From Pseudideonella sakaiensis (GTDB taxonomy: Bacteria > Pseudomonadota > Gammaproteobacteria > Burkholderiales > Burkholderiaceae_C): a stretch of DNA of 56,630 nucleotides. The stretch lies in the NCBI RefSeq assembly GCF_001293525.1, contig NZ_BBYR01000028.1:1-56630 (forward strand). The letters are read 5' to 3'. This document shows, in pieces, positions 40,874 to 49,700 of the stretch. Position 1 is the stretch's first letter. Each line of letters starts with the position of its first letter. A program made the position numbers and the translations under genes. The notes beneath the pieces were generated by a model. The model was not told the DNA's origin. It worked only from the letters and a program-made list of their open reading frames with translations, and did no database searches.

Positions 40874-42523
40874 ATGACCAGCCAAACCACCGTCTACGTC
40901 GCCCGCAAGATCCTGACGATGAACCCGCGCCAGCCGGAAGCCACCCACGTGGCGGTCCGCGACGGACGCATCCTGGCCGTCGGTGACCGCGCCCGGATGG
41001 CAGCCTGGGGCGAGCACCGCGTCGACGAACGCTACGCCGATGCCGTGCTGATGCCCGGCCTCGTCGAAGGCCACTCCCACCTCACCGCCGGCGGCCTCGC
41101 CGCGTTCACCTACGTCGGCTACCACGCCCGCCCCGCCCCCGACGGTGGCCAGTGGGCCGGCTGCCGCGACTTCGCGGCCGTCGCCGAGCGCCTGCGCAAG
41201 GCCGACGAGGCGCTGCGCCAGTCGGGCGCGGCCGAGGACGCGCCGCTGCTCGCCTGGGGCTTCGACCCGATCTTCTTCGGCACCGAGCGCATGACCACCG
41301 AGCACCTCGACCCGGTCAGCCGGCGCCGCCCGGTGGTGGTGCTGCATGCCAGCCACCACCTGATGAACGTCAACACCCCGGCGCTGGCCGCCGCCGGCAT
41401 CGACGCCGACAGCGAGATCGAGGGCGTGGCGCGCTTCCCCGACGGACGGCCGAACGGCGAGCTGCAGGAGTTCGCCGCGATGTTCCCCGTGCTCAAGCTG
41501 GTCGGCAACGGCTTCCGCGCCGCCGGCACCAGCGAGCAGGGCCTGCGCCTGTTCGGCCAGCTCGCGCGGCGCGCCGGCGTCACCACCGCGACCGACCTCG
41601 GCAACGACCCCAGCGACGAGGGTCTGGCCACGCTGGTGCGCGTGACGGGCGAGGACGACTACCCGTTGCGCCTGGTCACCGGCTCGATGTCGCTGACCCA
41701 CGGGCGCACGATGCAGGCCCAGGCCGAGCTGGTGCGCGGCCGCATGGCGCTGAACCACGAGCGCCTGCGCTTCGGCATCGTCAAGGTCTTCGCCGACGGC
41801 TCGATCCAGGGCTTCTCGGCGCGGCTGCGCTGGCCCGGCTACTTCAACGGCGCGCCGAACGGCATCTGGAACCTGCAGCCGGCGCTGCTGCGCGAGACCA
41901 TCCTGCACCACCACGCGCAGGGCCTGCAGATGCACATCCACACCAACGGCGACGAGGCCACCGAGGTCACCCTCGACGCGCTCGAGGAGGCGCTGTCGCG
42001 CCAGCCGCGGCCGGACCACCGCCACACGCTGCAGCACTGCCAGATGGCCGATGCCGCGCAGTACCGGCGCATGGCGCGGCTGGGTGTCTGCGCCAACCTG
42101 TTCGTCAACCACGTCTACTACTGGGGCGAGGCGCATGCCCGCCTGACGATGGGCCCCGACCGCGCCGAGCGGCTCGACGCCTGCCGCACCGCGCTGGACC
42201 ACGGCGTGCCGCTGGCGCTGCACAGCGACGCGCCGATCACGCCGCTCGGCCCGCTGTTCAGCGCCTGGTGCGCGGTCAACCGCCTGACCAGCGAGGGCCG
42301 GGTGCTGGGCGCGGCCGAGCGCATCGGCGTGCCCGAGGCGCTGCGCGCAATCACGCTGGGCGCCGCGTGGACGCTGAAGCTGGACGACCGCATCGGCTCG
42401 ATCGAGGTCGGCAAGCAGGCCGACTTCTGCGTGCTCGGCGAGGACCCGCTGGCGGTCGACCCGGTGGCGCTGAAGGACCTCCCCGTCCTCGGCACCGTGC
42501 TGGCCGGCCGGCCGACCGCCTGA
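40874..42523 (+). CDS. YtcJ-like amidohydrolase, paralogue 2
   Basis: 549 aa, amidohydrolase_3 family. Starts MTSQTTVYVARKILTMNPRQPEATHVAVRDGRILAVGD; metal motif GLVEGHSHL (H67, H69), ASHHLMNVN, KVFADGSIQGFSARLRWPGY, HIHTNGDEA, RHTLQHCQMADAAQYRRM and LHSDAPITPLGPLF. Alignable with paralogue 1 end to end with almost no gaps but with an N terminus about 15 residues shorter. Its stop overlaps the start of the COG0523 GTPase (TGATG), so the two are translationally coupled. Confidence 0.92.
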   Translation: MTSQTTVYVARKILTMNPRQPEATHVAVRDGRILAVGDRARMAAWGEHRVDERYADAVLMPGLVEGHSHLTAGGLAAFTYVGYHARPAPDGGQWAGCRDFAAVAERLRKADEALRQSGAAEDAPLLAWGFDPIFFGTERMTTEHLDPVSRRRPVVVLHASHHLMNVNTPALAAAGIDADSEIEGVARFPDGRPNGELQEFAAMFPVLKLVGNGFRAAGTSEQGLRLFGQLARRAGVTTATDLGNDPSDEGLATLVRVTGEDDYPLRLVTGSMSLTHGRTMQAQAELVRGRMALNHERLRFGIVKVFADGSIQGFSARLRWPGYFNGAPNGIWNLQPALLRETILHHHAQGLQMHIHTNGDEATEVTLDALEEALSRQPRPDHRHTLQHCQMADAAQYRRMARLGVCANLFVNHVYYWGEAHARLTMGPDRAERLDACRTALDHGVPLALHSDAPITPLGPLFSAWCAVNRLTSEGRVLGAAERIGVPEALRAITLGAAWTLKLDDRIGSIEVGKQADFCVLGEDPLAVDPVALKDLPVLGTVLAGRPTA

Positions 42524-43563
42524 TGGCCGGCACGGCCGACCGCCTGGTGCCCGGCACGGCCGCGGAGTCGGTGGCGCGGGCCCGGCTGGCCGGGGCGCGC
42601 ACCCCGCTGGTGGTGCTGGGCGGCTTCCTCGGCGCCGGCAAGACGACGCTGCTGAACCACTGGCTGGCCCAGGCCGGTGGCCGGCGCCTGGCCGTGCTGG
42701 TGAACGACTTCGGACACCTGAACGTCGATGCCGCGCTGCTGGCCGCCGCCGGCGGCGACACGATCGCGCTGGCCAACGGCTGCGTGTGCTGCCAGATCGG
42801 CGACGACCTGTCGGCCGCGCTGGCGCGCGTGCTCGACGCGCCGGTCCCCTTCGACGCCATCCTGGTCGAGGCCAGCGGCGTGTCGGACCCGTGGCGCATC
42901 GCGCAGATCGGGCTGATCGAGCCCAGCCTCGCGCTCGGCGGCGTGGTGGTGCTGGTGGACTGCGAGGCCCTGCCCGCGCAGGCCGCCGACCCGCTGCTGG
43001 CCGACACCCTGCAGCGCCAGCTCGACGCCGCCGACTGGCTGGTGCTGAACAAGACCGACCGCGTCGATGCGGCCGGGCTCGCCGCCACCGAGGCCTGGCT
43101 GGACGCGCATGCCGCACGGCCACCCCGGCTGCGCGTCGCGCACGGCCAGCTGCCGATCACGCTGCTCGACGAGCCGCGCGCCGGCGGCCGCGGCGCGGGC
43201 TACCTGTGCCGCTGCGGCGGCTGGCACGGCGCGGACGGGCCCGGCGACGCCTCGCACGCCCCGCGCGGCGACCCGCGCCACGGCGAGGTCTTCGCGACCT
43301 GGTCCGCCGTGCCGGCCGCCCGCTTCGGCGTGCCGCAGCTGCGCCAGGCGCTGCAAGCGCTGCCGCCGGGCGTGCTGCGGCTGAAGGGCCTGGTGCGCAG
43401 CGCCGAGCACGGCTGGAGCGAGGTCCAGTTCGCCGGCCGCCACGGCTCGGTGCGGCGCGCCGCCGTCGAGCCGGCCGAGGCCTCGCTGGTGGCGATCGGC
43501 AGCGCCGGCGCGCTCGACGCCGCGGCGCTGGACGGCTGGCTCGCGGCGGCGCAGGCGGGCTGA
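42523..43563 (+). CDS. CobW/COG0523 family GTPase metallochaperone
   Basis: 346 aa. P-loop GGFLGAGKTT (33-42), the signature metal motif GCVCC (86-90), Walker B-like ILVEASGVSDPW, and NKTD (176-179); CobW C-terminal domain at about 275-340. A Cys/His-rich stretch (LCRCGGWHGADG...SHAPRGDPRHGE) lies between the domains. COG0523 proteins deliver Zn, Co or other metals to client enzymes. Overlap with the amidohydrolase gene suggests the client is that metalloenzyme (inference). Confidence 0.9.
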   Translation: MAGTADRLVPGTAAESVARARLAGARTPLVVLGGFLGAGKTTLLNHWLAQAGGRRLAVLVNDFGHLNVDAALLAAAGGDTIALANGCVCCQIGDDLSAALARVLDAPVPFDAILVEASGVSDPWRIAQIGLIEPSLALGGVVVLVDCEALPAQAADPLLADTLQRQLDAADWLVLNKTDRVDAAGLAATEAWLDAHAARPPRLRVAHGQLPITLLDEPRAGGRGAGYLCRCGGWHGADGPGDASHAPRGDPRHGEVFATWSAVPAARFGVPQLRQALQALPPGVLRLKGLVRSAEHGWSEVQFAGRHGSVRRAAVEPAEASLVAIGSAGALDAAALDGWLAAAQAG

Positions 43564-43666
43564 AGCGCCGGCCAGGTCCTTGCACGGCGCGCCGGGCCAC
43601 GCGGCGGCGGCCGATCCCTCTCGGCGCGGGGACGATGCGACGCTGGCGATCCCGCCCGATCGCCCG

Positions 43667-44338
43667 TCAGCCGGCGTCCGCGACCGCCTCCTCCGGCAGC
43701 CGCGCCTGGCAGTCCGGGCAGACCACCTCCTGCACCGCGAGCCTCTGGCCGGCGGGCCACTGGGACGGGCCGACCGCGTCCGCTTCGCACCACGGCGCCG
43801 CGTCCGACGCCTGCAGCCGCTGGCACTGGCTGCAGCGGCGCCAGCCGGCCGGTGCCGGGGCCGCCGACGGCTGCACCGTCCGCGCCGCGCGCGTGCGGCT
43901 GGACACCAGGCGGTGCTCCACCAGCACGCTGCCGCCCAGCAGCGGCGTCATCACCATGCGCAGCTCACGGCGCCGGTCCGGCGCATCGCAGCGGTAGGCC
44001 AGGGTGCGGCGCCGGCCGCTGCGGCGGGCCTGCGCGAGGCCCAGCTCGAGCAGGCGGCGCGTCGGCTCGCCCAGCACGAAGTCGAACAGCGACCGGCCGA
44101 GCACCGCGCCGGCGCAGGCGCCGGGGCCCTGGTTGTCGAGCGCGAAGCGGTCCCAGTCGGAGGAGACGGCGACCAGGCGGTCCGCGGCGTCGAGCCGGTA
44201 CCAGCTGGCGGCCTGCGGCGACGGCGCGGCGCCGTCGGCGCCCGGAGCAGGTCCAGGCGGCGCGGGCGTCGCGCCAGGAGTCGGCGGCGCGCCGACGGCG
44301 AACGGGCGGGGGATACGGCGGGACATCCCGCCCATCAT
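43667..44338 (-). CDS. PAS-like domain protein with C-terminal Cys-x2-Cys pair motif
   Basis: 223 aa. After a Pro/Ala-rich lead (about 12-45), residues 46-140 resemble a PAS fold (WYRLDAADRLVAVSSDWDRFALDNQG...VLGRSLFDFVLGEPTRRLLELGL), a pattern I recall from uncharacterised betaproteobacterial proteins. The C-terminal part has CSQCQ and CPDCQ about 50 residues apart, which could make a zinc ribbon. No output domain. Start ATG 44338, or ATG 44326 (MSRRIPRP). Possibly a soluble sensor; partner unknown. Confidence 0.6.
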   Translation of the reverse strand: MMGGMSRRIPRPFAVGAPPTPGATPAPPGPAPGADGAAPSPQAASWYRLDAADRLVAVSSDWDRFALDNQGPGACAGAVLGRSLFDFVLGEPTRRLLELGLAQARRSGRRRTLAYRCDAPDRRRELRMVMTPLLGGSVLVEHRLVSSRTRAARTVQPSAAPAPAGWRRCSQCQRLQASDAAPWCEADAVGPSQWPAGQRLAVQEVVCPDCQARLPEEAVADAG

Positions 44339-44424
44339 GCCTCGGGTCGCTAGACCCCGCGGCGCGGCCCGGATCGGGGCGGCGGCCGCCCGGCGGCCCG
44401 GGCCGCTCAGGCGGCTTGGGCGGC

Positions 44425-46938
44425 TCAGGCGGGGCAGCTTCCCCCGGCGACGGACTTCAGCGCGGCGTCGGCATCGGCCGCATCGATGCGGCCGTCACGC
44501 GTCAGGTCGGCGCGGACGTCGTAGCGGCTGTCCTGCCGGCCGGTGCCGGCGAGCGCCCGGATCGCGGCGACGTCACGGCAGTCGACCTGGTGGTCGAGGT
44601 TCAGGTCACCGGCCAGGCAGCCGCCGATGACCACCTCGAGCGGGCCGTCGCTGTTGACGTTGAGCTTGGCCTGGCAGTCGACCCCCGCCCGCACGCCGTC
44701 GATCACCAGCCGCGAGACATTGCTGGCCGTGATGTCGACCTCGTTGCGCTTCGCCACGGCCGGGCCCGCGGCCAGCGTGCGGAACCAGCGGTTGTAGACG
44801 TTGTAGGCGATGGTCTGGCCCGAGGCGAAGTCCGAGCCGGTGCTCTTCTGCGTCGGATTCGGCACCGCGGCGCCCTCGCCCAGGCCGTGGCTGAGGACAT
44901 CGACCTTGCCGTAGAACTTCGCCGGATCGCGCAGCGTGAGGCCGGAGATCCAGTAGGCGTGGTCGCCCACCACGCCGTACTCCGGCTGGTTGCGCGCGTC
45001 GGAGGTGACGTAGGTGACGCGGGCCGGGTTGCTCACCCGCTTCAGCGGCACCAGGCCCTCGAGGAAGTCCGACAGGAAGGAGTAGGCACAGGGCTTGGGG
45101 CTGATGCCGTTGCAGGCCTGCATCGCGAAGGTGTGGCCGGCCGCCGGGAAGGACCAGTGCTCGTAGCGGTAGCCGAGTGCATCCAGGCGGTCGCGGATCG
45201 CCTTGTTGCCCATCTCGTGCTCCCAGGCGCAGGTGCTGTCGCGCTCGCCGGCCGAGACCACGGTGGGCACGTGGCGCAGGGAGTCGAGCATCGGCAGGAG
45301 GAAGGTGCCGGCCCCGCCCGGCGCATTCGTGCCGTTGTAGCCGGTGCCCGCGCTGACGCAGGGCACGTGCGGGATCGCGGCCGCGTACAGGTCGGGGAAG
45401 GCCGCCGCCTGCATGATGGAGCCGTAGCCGCCCTGCGAGATGCCGCCGGCCACGATCTTGTCGCGGTCGACCTTGTAGTGGGCCAGGATGTCGCGCATCA
45501 CGTTCCAGATCTCGGCACTCGCCTGCCCGGCCCACCAGTAGGCGCCGCCGCGGCCCTGGGTGATGAAGACCAGGGAGCCGGTGCCGGCGTCGGCCAGCTG
45601 CAGCGTGCGCTCGACGGTCACCGGCGGGTTGCGGTTGTAGTTGTCCCCCGCGCCGTGCAGATCGCTGATCAGGCCGTAGCCCGCCTCGGGGGGTGCCTTG
45701 TCGGGGATGAACAGCGAGTAGTTCTGCAGGCGGCCGGCGAACTGCGGGACGCAGCTGGCCGTGCCGTCGGCCGAGCGCAGGCTGTCCGGCCGGCAGCCGC
45801 GCTCCTTGAACAGGTCCGGTGCGGCCGGGTTGCCGATGCCCTGCTGGGTCTCGTAGGGGCTGGCGTAGACGCGGTTGATGAAGCCGCGCTGGGGCACGCC
45901 GGTCGCCGTGCCAGGCAGGTCGTCGTCGCTGCCGGCCGCCAGCTTGGCGAAGTTCACCTCCGCGTGGAACACCGACAGGTCGTGCGTCTGCACGCCGTCG
46001 AGCAGCGTCGTCGCCGCGAGCACCGAGCCCTGCACGCCGTCGCGCCAGCGCGTGAAGGTGCCGAGCGCGGGGTTCGGTTCATTGAAGCGGAACGCCACGT
46101 TGAAGAAGGCCGGCGGATTGGGCACGTTGGTGCCGGCGCCGCCCGGCGTGGTGGCCGTCGCCGTGGTGCCGGGCACGTGGTAGGCATTGGCGGCGGCGTT
46201 CCACAGCCCGCTCGCCGCGGCCACCCGCACCGCGGTCTTGCCGCGCGGGTCGTAGACGCTGAAGGGGACGCGGAACTCGACCTGCCGCCGCTCGTAGTCG
46301 TTCGTGACCGGGATCGTGGCGAGCGCCGCGCCGGTGGCCGCGTCGCTCACCGTGCCGGTCGTGCCGCGCACCGTGACGAAGACCTCGGCCGGCCAGGCCG
46401 CATTGGCGCCGAAGGGCACCGCGCGCAGCGTGCCGGCGCTGCCGCCCAGCGCGACCGTGGTGCCGACCAGCGCGGGGTTGCTCATCGCGTTGAAGGTCAG
46501 GCGGAAGGCGGTGTCCGTCGCCGTCGGCTTCAGGCGCACCTCGTCCAGGTCGGCCAGGTTTTCGTAGTAGGTCCCGACGTCGGTCGGGTAGGTGTAGCGG
46601 CCGCTGCGGTTGTAGCGGGTGGGGGCCGAGGGGCCGTTGGTGGTCGCCCCGCGGTCGTCGTACAGCCAGTCCTGGTAGAGGAACTCGCCCTTGCGGTAGG
46701 CGCTCGCGCCCGACACCAGGATCGGCGCGGCCTGCCAGATGCCGGTGTTCTCGAGCTGGGGAGCACGCGGCGCGGGATCGTTCAGCGCCGCCGGACCCGG
46801 CTTGACATTCAGCGCCACGGGTTGGAGGTCCGGCAGCGCCGCGGGCGGCGCCTCGTCGTCACCGCTGCCGCAGCCCGCCAGCATCAGCGCCGCCACGCAG
46901 GCGGTTCCCCACGGCTTGATCGAAGGACGTGTCTTCAT
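44425..46938 (-). CDS. Large esterase-like lipoprotein with dockerin-like C terminus
   Basis: 837 aa. Lipobox LMLAGC (Cys23). Residues about 60-330 form a beta-rich region of carbohydrate-binding/glucodextranase-like character (weak assignment). An alpha/beta-hydrolase domain follows at about 400-650: oxyanion region DLHGAGDNYNRN, nucleophile S501 in GGISQGGYGS, candidate acid D567 and H602 in AAGHTFAMQAC, resembling PHB-depolymerase/feruloyl-esterase types. The tail (about 780-832) has two Ca-binding-like loops, DLNLDHQVDCRDVAAI and DLTRDGRIDAADADAAL, as in type I dockerins. Probably secreted and anchored. Gene starts 36 bp after the repaired AraC stop. Confidence 0.75.
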   Translation of the reverse strand: MKTRPSIKPWGTACVAALMLAGCGSGDDEAPPAALPDLQPVALNVKPGPAALNDPAPRAPQLENTGIWQAAPILVSGASAYRKGEFLYQDWLYDDRGATTNGPSAPTRYNRSGRYTYPTDVGTYYENLADLDEVRLKPTATDTAFRLTFNAMSNPALVGTTVALGGSAGTLRAVPFGANAAWPAEVFVTVRGTTGTVSDAATGAALATIPVTNDYERRQVEFRVPFSVYDPRGKTAVRVAAASGLWNAAANAYHVPGTTATATTPGGAGTNVPNPPAFFNVAFRFNEPNPALGTFTRWRDGVQGSVLAATTLLDGVQTHDLSVFHAEVNFAKLAAGSDDDLPGTATGVPQRGFINRVYASPYETQQGIGNPAAPDLFKERGCRPDSLRSADGTASCVPQFAGRLQNYSLFIPDKAPPEAGYGLISDLHGAGDNYNRNPPVTVERTLQLADAGTGSLVFITQGRGGAYWWAGQASAEIWNVMRDILAHYKVDRDKIVAGGISQGGYGSIMQAAAFPDLYAAAIPHVPCVSAGTGYNGTNAPGGAGTFLLPMLDSLRHVPTVVSAGERDSTCAWEHEMGNKAIRDRLDALGYRYEHWSFPAAGHTFAMQACNGISPKPCAYSFLSDFLEGLVPLKRVSNPARVTYVTSDARNQPEYGVVGDHAYWISGLTLRDPAKFYGKVDVLSHGLGEGAAVPNPTQKSTGSDFASGQTIAYNVYNRWFRTLAAGPAVAKRNEVDITASNVSRLVIDGVRAGVDCQAKLNVNSDGPLEVVIGGCLAGDLNLDHQVDCRDVAAIRALAGTGRQDSRYDVRADLTRDGRIDAADADAALKSVAGGSCPA

Positions 46939-46974
46939 GGTGCGAACGGGTTCCCTGGGTGGATGGTGGCGGGC

Positions 46975-47791
46975 TCAACGACCGGCCGTGCGACGGAACT
47001 CCGTCGGTGTGCAGCCCCTTGCGGGCGCGGAAGGCGTGCGAGAGGTGGGCGTGGCTGGCGAAGCCGCAGTCCTGCGCCACCTGCGACACCGAGGCGTCGG
47101 TGGTCGCCAGCAGCAGCGCCGCGCGCTCGACCCGCCGACCCACGAGGAACTGGTGGAACGTGGTGCCCACGACGTGGCGGAAGGAATCACGCACCGCGGA
47201 CTCGGTCAGGCCGGTCAGCATCGCCAGGTCGGCGACGGTCCAGGGCTCGGCCAGGTGGCCCTCGATCAGGCGCTTCAGTTCACAGCGCAGGAAGGGGGAC
47301 AGCGCCGTGGGGCCGGCTTCCGAGGACGGCGCGCCATGCACTTCTTCCAGCACCGCATACGAGCGCAGGACCTCCGCCTGGCGACCGAGGCCGGCGGCGG
47401 GCCGGCAGCGCGAGGCGACCAGGCGTTCCAGCCGGCGGCTGTTGAACTGCACGCGTGAGCCCGACGCCGGCCGCGACAGCCGCCCCAGCACCTGGGCCTC
47501 GAAGCTGCGCGGAATCTTCAGGACCTTCTGCCGACCGGGCTGCAGATCCGTGGCGACCAGCTTCGATCCCCCGCTGAAATAATCGAAGCGATGCGCGTGA
47601 GGCTGGTATCGATACTGTTTCCCACCGACTTCGACGAGGAATGTTCCGCCGGGACGTGCGTGATAGATCAATATCGCGTCGCAGCGCGATGCACCCGGGC
47701 CGCCGTTGGCGCCGAATTCATCCCAATCCACCCACGAAAATGAATACTCGTGGGCAGGATCGTCGCGACGGGTGCACGGGGTTCCGACCAT
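46975..47791 (-). CDS. AraC family regulator with apparent 1-nt frameshift near its end
   Basis: About 271 aa if repaired. N-terminal part resembles an AraC_binding_2 (AraC-like ligand) region. The C-terminal double HTH is at about 175-265 (WTVADLAMLTGLTESAVRDSFRHVVGTTFHQFLVGRRVERAALLLATTDASVSQVAQDCGFASHAHLSHAFRARKG). In the read frame the family end is lost and translation runs 80 bp into the esterase gene. Dropping one G from the run at 47015-47018 gives FRARKGCTPTEFRRTAGR and a stop at 46975, the expected ending. So this is either a sequencing error or a real frameshift. It likely controls the esterase gene directly downstream. Confidence 0.8.
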
Positions 47792-48107
47792 CCAATCGAT
47801 ACCGGAGAGGGGTTGACCTGAGAAACTTTCAGGATCATTGTGCTCGGCACGAACGGCGTGGGTCTTTCAAATTCGGATCCATCAGGCTGGGGATATCGAC
47901 GCCCGTGGAAACCCTCGGCGACCGCGTCCTTGTAAGCAAGGTGTCAGGCTCGGATGGGAGGCCGAAGCGCGACGGCGACGCCGGCTGCCCTTCTTCGCGG
48001 GCAGGGCCCGTGACGCATGCCACGGCCCCCGCTCGCCCGGGGCCGCCCGGACTTGACGGCCCGGCCACGCGTCGGAACCATCCGGCATCCCCGCTCGAGC
48101 CTGCGCC
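47792..48107. other. Gene-free region between the AraC gene and the uncharacterised gene
   Basis: 316 bp, the first ~100 bp relatively AT-rich, with no supported gene. TTGACC at about 47813 is a possible -35 without a good -10. Small hairpins CCTTG/CAAGG (47931-47944) and CTGCCC/GGGCAG (near 47986-48005) are seen. Confidence 0.5.
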
Positions 48108-48617
48108 ATGTCCGCTGCCGCTTTCACGCTGCCGCCCACCCAGGGCCTGAAGCCCGCCGTCACCGCGAAGGCGGCCTGGATGAAGGCGCAGACGGCCACC
48201 GAGCTGCTGAAGCACCTGAACAAGAGCGGCAACCAGGTCTGGCTCGGCGCGACGTCCTGGGCCGATGGCGGCCTGCTGCTCGGCTGGGCCAGCCTGGAGA
48301 GCGCCGCCGCCGAGATGGCCGGCATGGCGCGCCTCGTGTTGCCGGGCGACGAGGGGAAGGCGGCGGTTCACTTCACGCTCGGCGCCGGCGGCATGGCGCT
48401 GGGCGTGGCGCGCCCCGCCCACCTGGCCAGCCTCGCCCAGCGGCTGTTCGACCATGGCCTGATGGCGATGCCGGCGCCGGCCCAGGGGCGCCTGCCGCTG
48501 GTGATGCCGAGCCTGGCGCAGCTGCTGTACCAATCGGTGCCGGCGGCGGTGATGTACACGTCGGCGCTGCCGACCCCGGGCATCCTGTTCACGCTGGGCG
48601 GCGGCCTGCAGCGCTGA
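48108..48617 (+). CDS. Conserved-looking hypothetical protein
   Basis: 169 aa, not recognised. Starts MSAAAFTLPPTQGLKPAVTAKAAWMKAQTATELLKHLNKSGNQVWLGATSWADGGLLLGWASL. Soluble, mixed alpha/beta, no signal peptide, Ala/Leu/Gly-rich with moderate Met content. Codon use fits neighbouring real genes. Followed on the same strand 92 bp later by a DUF2189 membrane protein; a palindrome CGGCGGATCCGCCG (48676-48689) lies between them. Confidence 0.65.
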   Translation: MSAAAFTLPPTQGLKPAVTAKAAWMKAQTATELLKHLNKSGNQVWLGATSWADGGLLLGWASLESAAAEMAGMARLVLPGDEGKAAVHFTLGAGGMALGVARPAHLASLAQRLFDHGLMAMPAPAQGRLPLVMPSLAQLLYQSVPAAVMYTSALPTPGILFTLGGGLQR

Positions 48618-48709
48618 GCGTGCCGCCGCCGGGCGGGCGGCCCGCTTCCAGGAGGGCTTGGGGCTTGCCCTCTCGCGGCGGATCCGCCGGCGCGCGACGA
48701 TCGGCGTCG

Positions 48710-49588
48710 ATGACACCCGCCCTCGATCCTTCCTCCGCTGAACACCGGCCCACCGGCGACCCGACGGACGCCGCCAGCGCGCCGGACAGCGGCGGCCCGT
48801 CCGCGCCGGGCGCCTTCGACCTGCCGCTGCAGCCACTCGGCTGGCGCGACCCGTTCCGCTGGCTGGCGCTGGGCTGGCGGGACTTCCGCCGCTGCCCCGG
48901 CATCGGCCTGTTCTACGGCACCGCCTTCGCCGTGATGGGTGGCCTGCTGATGAAGGTGTTCGCGGCGGCGCCGGCCTACACGCTGGCGCTGTCGGCCGGC
49001 TTCCTGCTGATGGGGCCCTTCCTGTGCATGGGCCTGTACGACGCGAGCGCGCGGCTGGAGCGCGGGGAGCGGCCGGACCTGGGCCGCTCGCTGCTGATCT
49101 GGACGGAGCGCCTGGGCGCGCTGGCGATCTTCTGCGTGGTGCTGCTGGTGCTGGAGATGCTGTGGGCGCGGGCCTCGCTGGTGATCTTCGCGGTGAGCTT
49201 CGACCGCGTGCCGGACTTCCACGGCTCGCTGCTGCGCCTCGTGTCGCTGGAGAACGCGGGCTTCATCGCGGTGTACCTGGCGGTCGGCGGGGTGTTCGCC
49301 GCCCTGATCTACGGCGTGAGCGTGGTGTCGATCCCGATGATCCTGGACCGCGGCACGGACGCGATCGGCAGCGGGCTGATGAGCCTGCGGCTGGTGCTGG
49401 CGCAGCCAGGCGTGATGCTGCTGTGGGCGGCGCTGCTCGCGCTCGCCGTGTTCGCGGCCATGCTGCCGGCCTTCCTGGGCCTGCTGGTGGTGGCACCGGT
49501 GCTCGGGCACGCGTCCTGGCATGCCTACCGGGCGGCGGTGGGGCCGGCGCCGAGCGCCGTGCCGGTTGGCGCGGACGCGCCGGGCTGA
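48710..49588 (+). CDS. DUF2189 integral membrane protein
   Basis: 292 aa. A Pro/Ser/Asp-rich cytosolic N terminus (about 1-40), then PLGWRDPFRWLALGWRDFRRCPGIGLFYGTAFAVMGGLL, the opening of DUF2189 proteins, and about six hydrophobic helices. Function unknown; in other genomes it often lies near respiratory genes. The stop is followed by a gap with a GCTGCGT/ACGCAGC hairpin (49644-49666) before the convergent phnX-like gene. Confidence 0.85.
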   Translation: MTPALDPSSAEHRPTGDPTDAASAPDSGGPSAPGAFDLPLQPLGWRDPFRWLALGWRDFRRCPGIGLFYGTAFAVMGGLLMKVFAAAPAYTLALSAGFLLMGPFLCMGLYDASARLERGERPDLGRSLLIWTERLGALAIFCVVLLVLEMLWARASLVIFAVSFDRVPDFHGSLLRLVSLENAGFIAVYLAVGGVFAALIYGVSVVSIPMILDRGTDAIGSGLMSLRLVLAQPGVMLLWAALLALAVFAAMLPAFLGLLVVAPVLGHASWHAYRAAVGPAPSAVPVGADAPG

Positions 49589-49643
49589 GCGGCGCACCCG
49601 TCCGGCCCGACCCCGGCGTCGACGGGCTGCTCGCCTGCCGGGC

Positions 49644-49666
49644 GCTGCGTGGCTGTCGGACGCAGC
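49644..49666. terminator. Possible terminator hairpin between convergent genes
   Basis: 7-bp perfect stem GCTGCGT / ACGCAGC with a 9-nt loop in the 112-bp gap between the DUF2189 and phnX-like genes. No T-run follows on either strand. Confidence 0.35.
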
Positions 49667-49700
49667 CTGGCTGCCGGGCCGCTGCGCGGCGTGAACGCCC

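Noticed and set aside
47920-47975. tRNA remnant (CTTGTAAGCAAGGTGTC resembles an anticodon arm and variable loop)
   Set aside because: No acceptor stem, D-arm or T-loop TTCGAAT can be found around it; probably chance.
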